This document shows positions 50,301 through 60,400 of a stretch of DNA of 64,000 nt, piece after piece. Under the pieces are notes generated by a model. The model saw nothing but the letters and a program-made list of their open reading frames with translations. It was not told the origin of the DNA and made no database searches. Every line of letters begins with the position of its first letter. Position 1 is the first letter of the stretch. The stretch is from Hydractinia symbiolongicarpus. Taxonomy: Eukaryota > Cnidaria > Hydrozoa > Anthoathecata > Hydractiniidae. The stretch spans positions 372,001-436,000 of the forward strand of contig NC_079885.1 of the NCBI RefSeq assembly GCF_029227915.1, written 5' to 3'. The position numbers and the translations under genes are program-made.

Positions 50301-52366
50301 TGATGGAGCTAGTTCGGTTATCATATCTTAAATCCCAAAAAAGGTCCTCACGAATTATTCTACGATTACATAATATTAGTTTCCAGCATGCCATGTTGTG
50401 CCAAGATCTGTTTGGGCATAATTTAAAGTCAATGTCTACACAAAAGCTTTATGGCATTTATTATCATGGCTTGACAACACATTTAGCAGAAGTATCGAGA
50501 ATTATCTCACCAAGCTCCTTACACACAGAGAATGAAGAACAGCTATTCAGCAAAATTAATCAAATAAGTTTGAGAACATCAGCCAGATCCTTAGAATCCA
50601 TACGTGATAATAGCATCATCCGTATTCAAGCTGAACAGAAATTTATTGCCAAAGAATGTTCTAGAAAATCAACTAACACATCTAAAATATCGAAATTTTC
50701 AGAGAGTGTACTTGGTAAGTCTAAAATATCTGTTTCTACTGGCTTTCTAATTCATGTTGGCATTCAGAAATTGCTGAGACGAATGTCCACATGAAAACAA
50801 AAGTTTTCAATTCACATTGGCAAATATTTAACTGTTATTTGTGTACTGCAGCATTTGGCCGCAAAACAAATATAAATTGCAAATGTCGAACACGAGTTTG
50901 CCAACGCAAAACAGGAAAATGTCATTTTACGTAGGCAATGTTCTGTCGTCATGGAATAAACTGAAACAGAAAGGCTGTTCTATGTGATAATTAAATATAT
51001 TTTGAAGTGCTTGACTTAATAAAAAGTCTGGTTTGATATTCAAACATTAATCTTTCTAATTTTGTTTAAAATTTTAACATGTGATAAAAAGTGTATGATT
51101 GTCATTTTGTTTCGAAATAAACTTTTTTGAATTTTCAGATGAGAAAAGAAGTTGTTTTAACATTAACTTACCTCTACGGAAATATCAGGCACACTTGGAA
51201 AGAATTGCAGATTTTTTGCTCTATGGTAATGGTGTTTGGTGGCATAGAGAAAATGATATTATCATATTTCATGATGGAAAAGAGGATGATGATTTCAGAG
51301 TTGAAGGGCCTTTGATGACAAATTTCAAACAAGACAACCTGCAATCAGTAGCAAAAGATGTAGAAGCTTGTTGGAAGAAATGCGTTGATCGTGGTATTGA
51401 ATTGCCAATCACAAAGATAAATACTTTCGACGAAAATGGAGATTTAATAGAATGCAAGGCACTTGAAGAAGTAAGTAATACGTCATTCTTGGCTTACTGT
51501 CTGTAGGATGGGTATATTAATAGCCCCCAACTCAAATTCCTCTGTATCAAGTCTATCTCTACACTTTCTTACCCAATTATCCTCCTTCATTCTTGCAAGT
51601 GTCCTAACCAACTTAATCTACTTATATCTGGACAACATCTATCTTTAATTCTACAGATACCTAGCCTGCTTCTTAGCTCATATGAACTCTTTCTTACTCT
51701 CAGACTGGCGTTACAAATCCAAAAGCAAACATAACAAGTAATATCAAACTGATGGCTGATGATGATAATGCAGAATATGATAATGCGTATATATCACATG
51801 ATAATAATGAAGAGATAGAAATGGAGATAGATATCACATTAGAACAGCAACCTTCCTTATTGGATTTAGAAGTTGACCAAGCTGTTCATTTTAAGAAAGA
51901 AACATCAAACACAATTACATTGGAACAACAACCTTGCATAGCTGACTCAGTTACTAATCCTAAAAAAACTGCAGAAAATAGTAAGTTGGAAAAGATCTGT
52001 AGAGACAGACAGACGAAAGCTGACCAAAACCCAATTCTTGAATCAGGTGTATGCAAGAACATAATGTATGTTCTTGGCTATTCAGATAAATTGAAGGACT
52101 TCGACCGTCATCATATGTCATATAAGCTGACTAAAAGTGAACATTCAAGAAAAAAATGTAGAGCATTTATCATTCATTTTCGTGAAAAAGTGATGGCTGT
52201 TCAGCATGAAGCAGAAAAAGCTACGAAAGATTGGGAAAAAGACTTCATAGCAAAAAATTTTAAGATGCCGAATACAGAAGAGCTTAAATCAAATAAAATT
52301 TACATGGAGAAATATAAATTAAATTACCACGCCAAAAAAATTCTTGAACAATGGACAAATATTTAG
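46479..52366 (+). CDS. Ten-exon transposase-like gene (spliced model)
   Basis: Exons read by eye: 46479-47364, 47778-47917, 48033-48196, 48445-48869, 49000-49182, 49275-49420, 49583-49754, 49992-50714, 51139-51470, 51704-52366, giving 3,834 nt or about 1,277 residues. All junctions are GT/AG. Reading phase is continuous at every intron with the best sites except the third, where a weaker donor is needed. The start has a strong context (A at -3, G at +4). Domain order: His/Cys-rich N-terminus (residues 1-105), Asn/Thr-rich linker (about 115-200), basic region, HTH-like segment (about 325-390), probable DDE core (about 400-1,000) with a Cys-rich piece near 625, acidic then basic tail (1,058-1,277). 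I recall similar multi-copy uncharacterised proteins in cnidarian genomes. Transposase is inferred from domain pattern plus location between inverted repeats. Confidence 0.72.
47365..47777 (+). other. Intron 1 (413 bp)
   Basis: AT-rich, with an (AT)n microsatellite at 47,506-47,520 and no open frame of note. It ends in TTGTTTCTAACCATAG, a reasonable acceptor. Confidence 0.55.
47778..47917 (+). CDS. Exon 2: basic linker and start of HTH-like segment
   Basis: Open in the frame delivered by exon 1 (split Gly codon). It encodes a polar, basic linker with IKKKRHSPDPNK, then NFDRHALLEEVLGMDVGSK. The donor is AAG-GTATAT, phase 0. Read together with exon 3 it forms a compact helical, DNA-binding-like unit. 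Confidence 0.65.
48033..48196 (+). CDS. Exon 3: HTH-like segment
   Basis: The acceptor TTTCCTCTTGCAG is strong. It encodes INYSDLARKYHIPG, then TVVKEFLEDNGVDLSKF, helices with a glycine turn that look like a small helix-turn-helix, followed by a basic run (CKYRRKYEK). The 3' end is unsure. CCAC-GTGAGT at 48,193 is the best donor by consensus but leaves phase 1, which does not join the natural exon 4 acceptor in frame. The donor GTACCT at 48,197 restores the frame. A third option is the best donor joined to an acceptor 8 bp inside exon 4. Confidence 0.55.
48445..48869 (+). CDS. Exon 4: start of the probable catalytic core
   Basis: The acceptor is CCTTGTTCAG. It encodes FFTDGSGVSVPMPP, an amphipathic segment with EKIKEEILKKIESGDILLG, a region ending GRCIPLSDIRRKIFEEHQ, then YFILWSDHASLLSAGHLLLTV. 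The hydrophobic strand followed by SDH (Asp codon at 48,767) looks like the first strand of an RNase H-like fold with the first catalytic Asp; this is inference. The donor ACAG-GTATGT is strong, phase 1. Confidence 0.65.
49000..49182 (+). CDS. Exon 5: core, central strands
   Basis: Acceptor TTAAATTTTAG. It joins exon 4 in frame through a split Gly codon and encodes ICHDVQELVERPSVYIIGF, AQDSIAEKLSYVETRLNDI and VVDVIRFFHG. The hydrophobic VYIIGF and VIRFF runs look like core beta strands. The donor CATG-GTATGT is strong, phase 1. Confidence 0.65.
49275..49420 (+). CDS. Exon 6: Cys-rich insertion
   Basis: Joins exon 5 through a split Gly codon to give FFHGDHPEIQYESG, then HGGNFPCLCGCKKSRFTDIAH. 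The GD-P-E-G-GG spacing followed by a C-x-C-x-C cluster suggests a metal-binding insertion within the RNase H-like core. CxC-type insertions are known in some eukaryotic transposases, but I cannot assign this one to a family. Ends EQRRKK with donor AAG-GTACAT, phase 0. Confidence 0.65.
49583..49754 (+). CDS. Exon 7: SAP-like segment
   Basis: Acceptor GATTATTTTAG, phase 0. It encodes VSPFQQLNVEKLGLEVNYRN, then LHKKDLEQLLKNHLTG. The Leu spacing and paired helices resemble a SAP-type DNA-binding motif. The match is by eye and weak. The donor GACAG-GTTAGG gives phase 1. Confidence 0.6.
49992..50714 (+). CDS. Exon 8: second half of the probable catalytic core
   Basis: Acceptor TTTTTTTAAAG, with a split Gly codon. 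It encodes IIRVPALCFGNEHS, ANYEVMPIEPLHDCKGHIKN (Asp codon at 50,093), a long helical region, HNISFQHAMLCQDLFGHNLK, LYGIYYHGLTTHL and LHTENEEQLF (first Glu codon at 50,528). The LHD-x-x-GH motif recalls the aspartate-histidine motifs of several eukaryotic DDE transposases. I propose this Asp and one of the ENEE glutamates as the second and third acidic residues. That is a hypothesis, not an observation. The donor CTTG-GTAAGT is strong, phase 1. Confidence 0.68.
50715..51138 (+). other. Intron 8 (424 bp)
   Basis: AT-rich. The frame of exon 8 continues to a stop near 50,794, and nothing else recognisable is present. It ends with a good acceptor, GAATTTTCAG. Confidence 0.55.
51139..51470 (+). 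CDS. Exon 9: conserved-looking C-terminal domain
   Basis: Joins exon 8 as a split Asp codon. It encodes KYQAHLERIADFLLYGNGVW, WHRENDIIIFHDGKEDDDFR, EGPLMTNF and SVAKDVEACWKKCVDRGIEL. The IIIFHDG and VEGP motifs give it the look of a folded domain, possibly regulatory or target-binding. I recall the FHDG pattern from the same cnidarian multi-copy proteins. The donor GAA-GTAAGT is near-consensus, phase 0. Confidence 0.65.
51704..52366 (+). CDS. Exon 10: acidic linker and basic C-terminus
   Basis: Acceptor TTCTTACTCTCAG. It opens TGVTNPKANITSNIK, then a strongly acidic stretch (MADDDNAEYDNA, NNEEIEMEIDITLEQQPS). The phrase ITLEQQP occurs twice about 30 residues apart. The last 110 residues are basic and helical (YKLTKSEHSRKKCRAFIIHF, KATKDWEKDFIAKNFKMP) and end QWTNI at the stop. 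The ATG at 51,752 could start a separate 204-residue protein, but the frame is open back to a good acceptor and joins exon 9 in phase. Confidence 0.62.
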   Translation, partial: TGVTNPKANITSNIKLMADDDNAEYDNAYISHDNNEEIEMEIDITLEQQPSLLDLEVDQAVHFKKETSNTITLEQQPCIADSVTNPKKTAENSKLEKICRDRQTKADQNPILESGVCKNIMYVLGYSDKLKDFDRHHMSYKLTKSEHSRKKCRAFIIHFREKVMAVQHEAEKATKDWEKDFIAKNFKMPNTEELKSNKIYMEKYKLNYHAKKILEQWTNI

Positions 52367-52444
52367 TTTTTCAGCAAAAGGATCAATATGCGCTTTTAAA
52401 TTTTAAGAAGCATATTTTTCAACAAATTAGCCAGAGCTAGCTAA

Positions 52445-52450
52445 AATAAA
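52445..52450 (+). terminator. Candidate polyadenylation signal AATAAA
   Basis: Canonical hexamer 79 bp after the stop codon of the transposase-like gene, a typical distance. AT-rich context makes chance occurrence possible. Confidence 0.45.
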
Positions 52451-53244
52451 AACATTTGATATATATATATATACAAAACTTTTTTTCTGATACGTTTCGT
52501 ATGGGAAATGTATTTTTATATTATTGTGGATCATCATTTTGCACAAACGAAAAAACAAGAACAACACGAGAAGGAAATTAATACCTTTAAAAAGATATCA
52601 AAGTATTTGTTGTTGCTTTGACGGGCTTAATACGCAATAATCTTGTATTGTGCAAAACTTAGAAGAAATAGCTAGCTAGCTAACAGTCTTAAAAAGGTCC
52701 ATTTTTACAATCCATTATGTGGGTTATATATCTGCACCCTAAATCAAGAGAATACTAGCTAAACTGCTTTTCTAATTAAGCTACTCTTTCGTACAGAGGT
52801 AGGATTTGCACCCACAACTATTTAGCTAAGTAATCTGCAGTGATCTAAGAACTACATAAACAGTTTAATTTCTTGACTAACTGTTTTTATATTGTATATA
52901 TCTATCTATGTATATATCTATGTATATAACAGCCAGAAAGGCTATGTATAGCTCTGACAGTTACAAAGTTTAGGTAAACACTTCCAGAAATATATAGCTA
53001 GCTTTTGCTATAGCTACTATATATATAATTTTGACAGGTAGCTATAGGCAAATAGAATATAGAAAATTTCAAATATATAGAATAAATAATATTACAAACC
53101 TTGTTTTTACTGCGTGATCACAAATACCTTAACAGCCAAATGTATGGTACAACCAACCATTTCTGTCAACACAAAAACACAAAAATGGCGGCACCTTCTT
53201 GTCTTCTTCACAAACTTGAAACGACAAAAAGCACGTCAGATAGC

Positions 53245-53278
53245 AAAACGCGGTAGACGATTATGATAAAACGCGGTA
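53245..53278 (+). repeat. Subterminal direct repeats AAAACGCGGTA
   Basis: Two identical 11-bp copies at 53,245-53,255 and 53,268-53,278, 23 bp apart and just inside the right inverted repeat. A similar AAAACGTGGT spans the inner edge of the left inverted repeat (45,997-46,006). Subterminal repeats often bind transposase; that role is inferred here. Confidence 0.6.
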
Positions 53279-53301
53279 TACCCGTGTTTTACCCGAAATA
53301 A

Positions 53302-53328
53302 TTGGAGACTGTCCGTAAGTTGCCCGAG
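53302..53328 (-). repeat. Right terminal inverted repeat (27 bp)
   Basis: It begins TTGGAGAC and ends AAGTTGCCCGAG, a 27 of 27 reverse-complement match to the left end. Satellite resumes at the next base. Confidence 0.97.
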
Positions 53329-53330
53329 TT
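53329..53330. repeat. Target-site duplication, right copy (TT)
   Basis: First two bases after the right inverted repeat, matching the TT before the left inverted repeat. Which two of the five T are the duplicated pair cannot be distinguished. Confidence 0.6.
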
Positions 53331-54480
53331 TTTAAAAATGTTTTCATTTTTGATGAGACGCTGAATAAAAGAAGTTTAATCGCCGGCAAACGAAAACCCG
53401 CAATTTCCCATAAATCCCGGGCTTGGCCCGTATAGTCAAAAGTATACAAAGAAAGTACCCAGGGAGTAAACTCATTTCTCGAACAATTTTTTATATTATT
53501 TTTTTACCACTAAACGCATGAGACTCGTAGTTTTCAAAAATATTTTCATATTTGATGGGACGCTGAATAAAAGAAGTTTAATCGCCGGCAAACAAAAATC
53601 CGCGATTTCCCGTAAATCCCGGGCTTGGCCCGTATAGTCAAAAGTATACAAAGAAAGTACCCAGGGAGTAAAGTATTTCCCGAACGATTTTTTATATTAT
53701 TTTTTTACCACTAAACGCATGAGACTCGTAGTTTTCAAAAATATTTTCATATTTGATGGGACGCTGAATAAAAGAAGTTTAATCGCCGGCAAACGAAAAC
53801 CCGCGATTTCTCGTAAATCCCGGCTTGGCCCGTATAGTCAAAAGTATACAAAGAAAGTACCCAGGGAGTAAACTCATTTCCCGAACGATTTTTTAAATTA
53901 TTTTTTCAACACTAAAACGCATGAGACTTGTAGTTTTCAAAAATGTTTTCATTTTTGATGAGACGCTGAATAAAAGAAGTTTAATCGCCGGCAAACGAAA
54001 ACCCGCCATTTCCCGCAAATCCCGGGCTTGGCACGTATAGTCGAATGTATACAAAGAAAGTACCCTGTGAGTAAACTCATTTCCAGAACGATTTTTTAAA
54101 TTATTTTTTCACCACTAAAGCCCATGAGACTTGTAGTTTTTAAAAATGTTTTCATTTTTGATGAGACGCTGAATAAAAGAAGTTTAATCGCCGACAAACG
54201 AAAACCCGCGATTTCCCGTAAATCCCGGCTTGGCCCGTATAGTCAAAAGTATACAAAGAAAGTACCCAGGGAGTAAACTCATTTCTTGAACGATTTTTTA
54301 TATTATTTTTTTACCACTAAACGCATGAGACTCGTAGTTTTCAAAAATATTTTCATATTTGATGGGACGCTGAATAAAAGAAGTTTAATCGCCGGCAAAC
54401 AAAAATCCGCGATTTCCCTAAATCCCGGAATCGGCCCGTATAGTCAAAAGTATACAAAGAAAGTACCCAGGGAGTAAACT
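53329..54480. repeat. Continuation of the interrupted satellite block
   Basis: Matches 41,174 onward for at least about 600 bp, including two variant-B monomers (CTAAACGCATGAGACTCG). It then departs into its own order of monomers. Confidence 0.8.
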
Positions 54481-57400
54481 CATTTCCCGAACGATTTTTT
54501 AAATTATTTTTTCACCACTAAAACGCATGAGACTTGTAGTTTTCAAAAATGTTTTCATTTTTGATGAGACGCTGAATAAAAGAAGTTTTATCGCCGGCAA
54601 ACGAAAACCCGCAATTTCCCATAAATCCCGGGCTTGGCCCGTATAGTCAAAAGTATACAAAGAAAGTACCCAGGGAGTAAACTCATTTCCCGAACGATTT
54701 TTTATATTATTTTTTTACCACTAAACGCATGAGACTCGTAGATTTCAAAAATATTTTCATATTTGATGGGACGCTGAATAAAAGAAGTTTAATCGCCGGC
54801 AAACAAAAATCCGCGATTTCCCGTAAATCCCGGGCTTGGCCCGTATAGTCAAAAGTATACAAAGAAAGTACCCAGTGAGTAAACTCATTTCCCGAACGAT
54901 TTTTTAAATTACTTTTTCACCACTAAAACGCATTAGACTTGTAGTTTTCAAAAATGTTTTCATTTTTGATGAGACGCTGAATAAAAGAAGTTTAATCGCC
55001 GGCAAACGAAAACCCGCGATTTCCCGTAAATCCAGGACTCGGCCCGTATAGTCAAAAGTATACAAAGAAAGTACCCAGGGAGTAAAGTATTTCCCGAACG
55101 ATTTTTTATATTATTTTTTTACCACTAAACGCATGAGACTCGTAGTTTTCAAAAATATTTTCATATTTGATGGGACGCTGAATAAAAGAAGTTTAATCGC
55201 CGGCAAACGAAAACCCGCGATTTCTCGTAAATCCCGGCTTGGCCCGTATAGTCAAAAGTATACAAAGAAAGTACCCAGGGAGTAAACTCATTTCCCGAAC
55301 GATTTTTTAAATTATTTTTTCACCACTAAAACGCATGAGACTTGTAGTTTTCAAAAATGTTTTCATTTTTGATGAGACGCTGAATAAAAGAAGTTTAATC
55401 GCCGGCAAACGAAAACCCGCGATTTCCCGCAAATCCCGGGCTTGGCACGTATAGTCGAATGTATACAAAGAAAGTACCCTGTGAGTAAACTCATTTCCAG
55501 AACGATTTTTTAAATTATTTTTTCACCACTGAAGCCCATGAGACTTGTAGTTTTTAAAAATGTTTTCATTTTTGATGAGACGCTGAATAAAAGAAGTTTA
55601 ATCGCCGGCAAACGAAAACCCGCGATTTCCCGTAAATCCCGGCTTGGCCCGTATAGTCAAAAGTATACAAAGAAAGTACCCAGGGAGTAAACTCATTTCC
55701 CGAACGATTTTTTAAATTATTTTTTCACCACTAAAACGCATGAGACTCGTAGTTTTCAAAAATATTTTCATATTTGATGGGACGCTGAATAAAAGAAGTT
55801 TAATCGCCGGCAAACGAAAACTTGCGATTTCCCGCAAATCCCGGGCTTGGCACGTATAGTCGAATGTATACAAAGAAAGTACCCTGTGAGTAAACTCATT
55901 TCCAGAACGATTTTTTAAATTATTTCTTCACCACTAAAGCCCATGAGACTTGTAGTTTTTAAAAATGTTTTCATTTTTGATGAGACGCTGAATAAAAGAA
56001 GTTTAATCGCCGGCAAACGAAAACCCGCGATTTCCCGTAAATCCCGGCTTGGCCCGTATAGTCAAAAGTATACAAGGAAAGTACCCAGGGAGTAAACTCA
56101 TTTCCCGAACGATTTTTTAAATTATTTTTTCACCACTAAAACGCATGAGACTTGTAGTTTTCAAAAATGGTTTCATTTTTGATGAGACGCTGAATAAAAG
56201 CAGTTTAATCGCCGGCAAACGAAAACTTGCGATTTCCCAAAATCCCGGAATCGGCCCGTATAGTCAAAAGTATACAAAGAAAGTACCCAGGGAGTAAACG
56301 CATTTCCAGAACGATTTTTTAAATTATTTTTTCACCACTAAAGCCCATGAGACTTGTAGTTTTTAAAAATGTTTTCATTTTTGATGAGACGCTGAATAAG
56401 AGAAGTTTAATCGCCGGCAAACGAAAACCCGCGATTTCCCGTAAATCCCGGGCTTGGCCCGTAGAGTCAAAAGTATACAAAGAAAGTACCCAGGGAGTAA
56501 ACTCATTTCCAGAACGATTTTTTAAATTATTTTTTCACCACTAAAACGCATAAGACTTGTAGTTTTTAAAAATGTTTTCATTTTTGATGAGACGCTGAAT
56601 AAAAGAAGTTTAATCGCCGGCAAACGAAAACCCGCAATTTCCCATAAATCCCGGGCTTGGCCCGTATAGTCAAAAGTATACAAAGAAAGTACCCAGGGAG
56701 TAAACTCATTTCCCGAACGATTTTTTATATTATTTTTTTACCACTAAACGCATGAGACTCGTAGTTTTCAAAAATATTTTCATATTTGATGGGACGCTGA
56801 ATAAAAGAAGTTTAATCGCCGGCAAACAAAAATCCGCGATTTCCCGTAAATCCCGGGCTTGGCCCGTATAGTCAAAAGTATACAAAGAAAGTACCCAGTG
56901 AGTAAACTCATTTCCCGAACGATTTTTTAAATTACTTTTTCACCACTAAAACGCATTAGACTTGTAGTTTTTAAAAATGTTTTCATTTTTGATGAGACGC
57001 TGAATAAAATAAGTTTAATCGCCGGCAAACGAAAACCCGCGATTTCCCGTAAATCCAGGGCTCGGCCCGTATAGTCAAATGTATACAAAGAAAGTACCCA
57101 GGGAGTAAAGTATTTCCCGAACGATTTTTTATATTATTTTTTTACCACTAAACGCATGAGACTCGTAGTTTTCAAAAATATTTTCATATTTGATGGGACG
57201 CTGAATAAAAGAAGATTAATCGCCGGCAAACGAAAACCCGCGATTTCTCGTAAATCCCGGCTTTGCCCGTATAGTCAAAAGTATACAAAGAAAGTACCCA
57301 GGGAGTAAACTCATTTCCCGAACGACTTTTTAAATTATTTTTTCACCACTAAAACGCATGAGACTTGTAGTTTTCAAAAATGTTTTCATTTTTGATGAGA

Positions 57401-60400
57401 CGCTGAATAAAAGAAGTTTAATCGCCGGCAAACGAAAACCCGCGATTTCCCGCAAATCCCGGGCTTGGCACGTATAGTCGAATGTATACAAAGAAAGTAC
57501 CCTGTGAGTAAACTCATATCCAGAACGATTTTTTAAATTATTTTTTCACCACTAAAGCCCATGAGACTTGTAGTTTTCAAAAATGTTTTCATTTTTGATG
57601 AGACGCTGAATAAAAGAAGTTTAATCGCCGGCAAACGAAAACCCGCGATTTCCCGTACATCCCGGCTTGGCCCGTATAGTCAAAAGTATACAAAGAAAGT
57701 ACCCAGGGAGTAAACTCATTTCCCGAACGATTTTTTAAATTATTTTTTCACCACTAAAACGCATGAGACTTGTATTTTTCAAAAATGTTTTCATTTTTGA
57801 TGAGACGCTGAATAAAAGCAGTTTAATCGCCGGCAAACGAAAACTTGCGATTTCCCTAAATCCCGGAATCGGCCCGTATAGTCAAAAGTATACAAAGAAA
57901 GTACCCAGGGAGTAAACGCATTTCCAGAACGATTTTTTAAATTATTTTTTCACCACTAAAGCCCATGAGACTTGTAGTTTTTAAAAATGTTTTCATTTTT
58001 GATGAGACGCTGAATAAAAGAAGTTTAATCGCCGGCAAACGAAAACCCGCGATTTCCCGTAAATCCCGGAATCGGCCCGTATAGTCAAAAGTATACAAAG
58101 AAAGTACCCAGGGAGTAAACTCATTTCCCGAACGATTTTTTAAATTATTTTTTCACCACTAAAACGCATGAGACTTGTAGTTTTCAAAAATGTTTTCATT
58201 TTTGAAGAGACCCTGAATAAAAGCAGTTTAATCGCCGGCAAACGAAAACTTGCGATTTCCCTAAATCCCGGAATCGGCCCGTATAGTCAAAAGTATACAA
58301 AGAAAGTACCCAGGGAGTAAACGCATTTCCAGAACTATTTTTTAAATTATTTTTTCACCAGTAAAGCCCATGAGACTTGTAGTTTTTAAAAATGTTTTCA
58401 TTTTTGATGAGACGCTGAATAAAAGAAGTTTAATCGCCGGCAAACGAAAACCCGCGATTTCCCGTAAATCCCGGGCTTAGCCCGTATAGTCAAAAGTATA
58501 CAAAGAAAGTACCCAGGGAGTAAACTCATTTCCCGAACGATTTTTTAAATTATTTTTTCACCACTAAAACGCATGAGACTTGTAGTTTTCAAAAATGTTT
58601 TCATTTTTGATGAAACGCTTAATGAAAGAGGTTTAATCTCCGGCAAACGAAATCCCGCGTTTTCCCGTAAATCCGGTGCTTGGCCCGTATAGTCGAATGT
58701 ATACAAAGAAAGTACCCAGGGAGTAAACTCATTTCCCGAACGATTTTTTAAATTTTTTTTTCACCACTAAAACGCATGAGACTTGTAGTTTTCAAAAATG
58801 TTTTCATTTTTGATGAGACGCTGAATAAAAGCAGTTTAACCGCCGGCAAACGAAAACCTGCGATTTCCCTGAATCCCGGACTCGGCCCGTATAGTCAATA
58901 GTATACAAAGAAAGTACCCAGGGAGTAAACTCATTTCCAGAACGATTTTTTAAATTATTTTTTCACCACTAAAACGCATAAGACTTGTAGTTTTTAAAAA
59001 TGTTTTCATTTTTGATGAGACGCTGAATAAAAGAAGTTTAATCGCCGGCAAACGAAAACCCGCGATTTCCCGTAAATCCCGGGCTTGGCCCGTAGAGTCA
59101 AAAGTATACAAAGAAAGTACCCTGGGAGTAAACTCATTTCCAGAACGATTTTTTAAATTATTTTTTCAGCACTAAAACGCATAAGACTTGTAGTTTTTAA
59201 AAATGTTTTCATTTTTGATGAGACGCTGAATAAAAGAAGTTTAATCGCCGGCAAACGAAAACCCGCAATTTCCCATAAATCCCGGGCTTGGCCCGTATAG
59301 TCAAAAGTATACAAAGAAAGTACCCAGGGAGTAAACTCATTTCCCGAACGATTTTTTATATTATTTTTTTACCACTAAACGCATGAGACTCGTAGTTTTC
59401 AAAAATATTTTCATATTTGATGGGACGCTGAATAAAAGAAGTTTAATCGCCGGCAAACAAAAATCCGCGATTTCCCGTAAATCCCGGGCTTGGCCCGTAT
59501 AGTCAAAAGTATACAAAGAAAGTACCCAGTGAGTAAACTCATTTCCCGAACGATTTTTTAAATTACTTTTTCACCACTAAAACGCATTAGACTTGTAGTT
59601 TTCAAAAATGTTTTCATTTTTGATGAGACGCTGAATAAAAGAAGTTTAATCGCCGGCAAACGAAAACCCGCGATTTCCCGTAAATCCAGGGCTCGGCCCG
59701 TATAGTCAAAAGTATACAAAGAAAGTACCCAGTGAGTAAACTCATTTCCCGAACGATTTTTTAAATTACTTTTTCACCACTAAAACGCATTAGACTTGTA
59801 GTTTTTAAAAATGTTTTCATTTTTGATGAGACGCTGAATAAAAGAAGTTTAATCGCCGGCAAACGAAAACCCGCGATTTCCCGTAAATCCAGGGCTCGGC
59901 CCGTATAGTCAAATGTATACAAAGAAAGTACCCAGGGAGTAAAATATTTCCCGAAAGATTTTTTATATTATTTTTTTACCACTAAACGCATGAGACTCGT
60001 AGTTTTCAAAAATATTTTCATATTTGATGGGACGCTGAATAAAAGAAGATTAATCGCCGGCAAACGAAAACCCGCGATTTCTCGTAAATCCCGGCTTGGC
60101 CCGTATAGTCAAAAGTATACAAAGAAAGTACCCAGGGAGTAAACTCATTTCCCGAACGACTTTTTAAATTATTTTTTCACCACTAAAACGCATGAGACTT
60201 GTAGTTTTCAAAAATGTTTTCATTTTTGATGAGACGCTGAATAAAAGAAGTTTAATCGCCGGCAAACGAAAACCCGCGATTTCCCGCAAATCCCGGGCTT
60301 GGCACGTATAGTCGAATGTATACAAAGAAAGTACCCTGTGAGTAAACTCATATCCAGAACGATTTTTTAAATTATTTTTTCACCACTAAAGCCCATGAGA

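Larger units (their letters stand above)
52367..53301 (+). other. 3' noncoding region of the transposon
   Basis: AT-rich DNA between the stop and the right inverted repeat. It contains AGCTAGCT-type palindromes (near 52,435, 52,671 and 52,996), an (AT)n run at 52,459-52,473, a TATC/TATG-rich run near 52,893-52,929 and two AAAACGCGGTA repeats close to the right end. A 23-codon open frame starting ATGGCGGC at 53,185 is noted but not called. Confidence 0.6.
45972..53328 (+). mobile_element. 7.36-kb DNA transposon inserted in the satellite
   Basis: The element is 7,357 bp, bounded by perfect 27-bp terminal inverted repeats starting CTCGGGCAAC. It sits in the T-run of a satellite monomer with an apparent TT duplication. 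Inside are about 480 bp of 5' noncoding DNA with promoter-like motifs, one ten-exon plus-strand gene (46,479-52,366) and about 935 bp of AT-rich 3' DNA. No reverse transcriptase, poly(A) tail or long terminal repeat is seen, so this is a cut-and-paste (class II) architecture. Identical inverted repeats and open exons suggest a recent, possibly autonomous insertion. The ends do not match what I know of Tc1/mariner (TA), Kolobok or piggyBac (TTAA), hAT (8-bp duplication) or CACTA (CAC start), so the superfamily is left open. Confidence 0.9.

Noticed and set aside
50039-50794. Single-exon 251-residue gene
   Set aside because: The open frame runs past a near-consensus donor at 50,715 into AT-rich DNA. 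The upstream frame is open to a good acceptor at 49,991, and both junctions agree in phase with neighbours, so it is exon 8 of the larger gene.
55441-55460. CENP-B-box-like sequence in the CACGTATAGTCGAATG monomers
   Set aside because: Compared with the box NTTCGNNNNANNCGGGN on the reverse strand, the spacing is one base short and the CCCG side is CACG in these copies.
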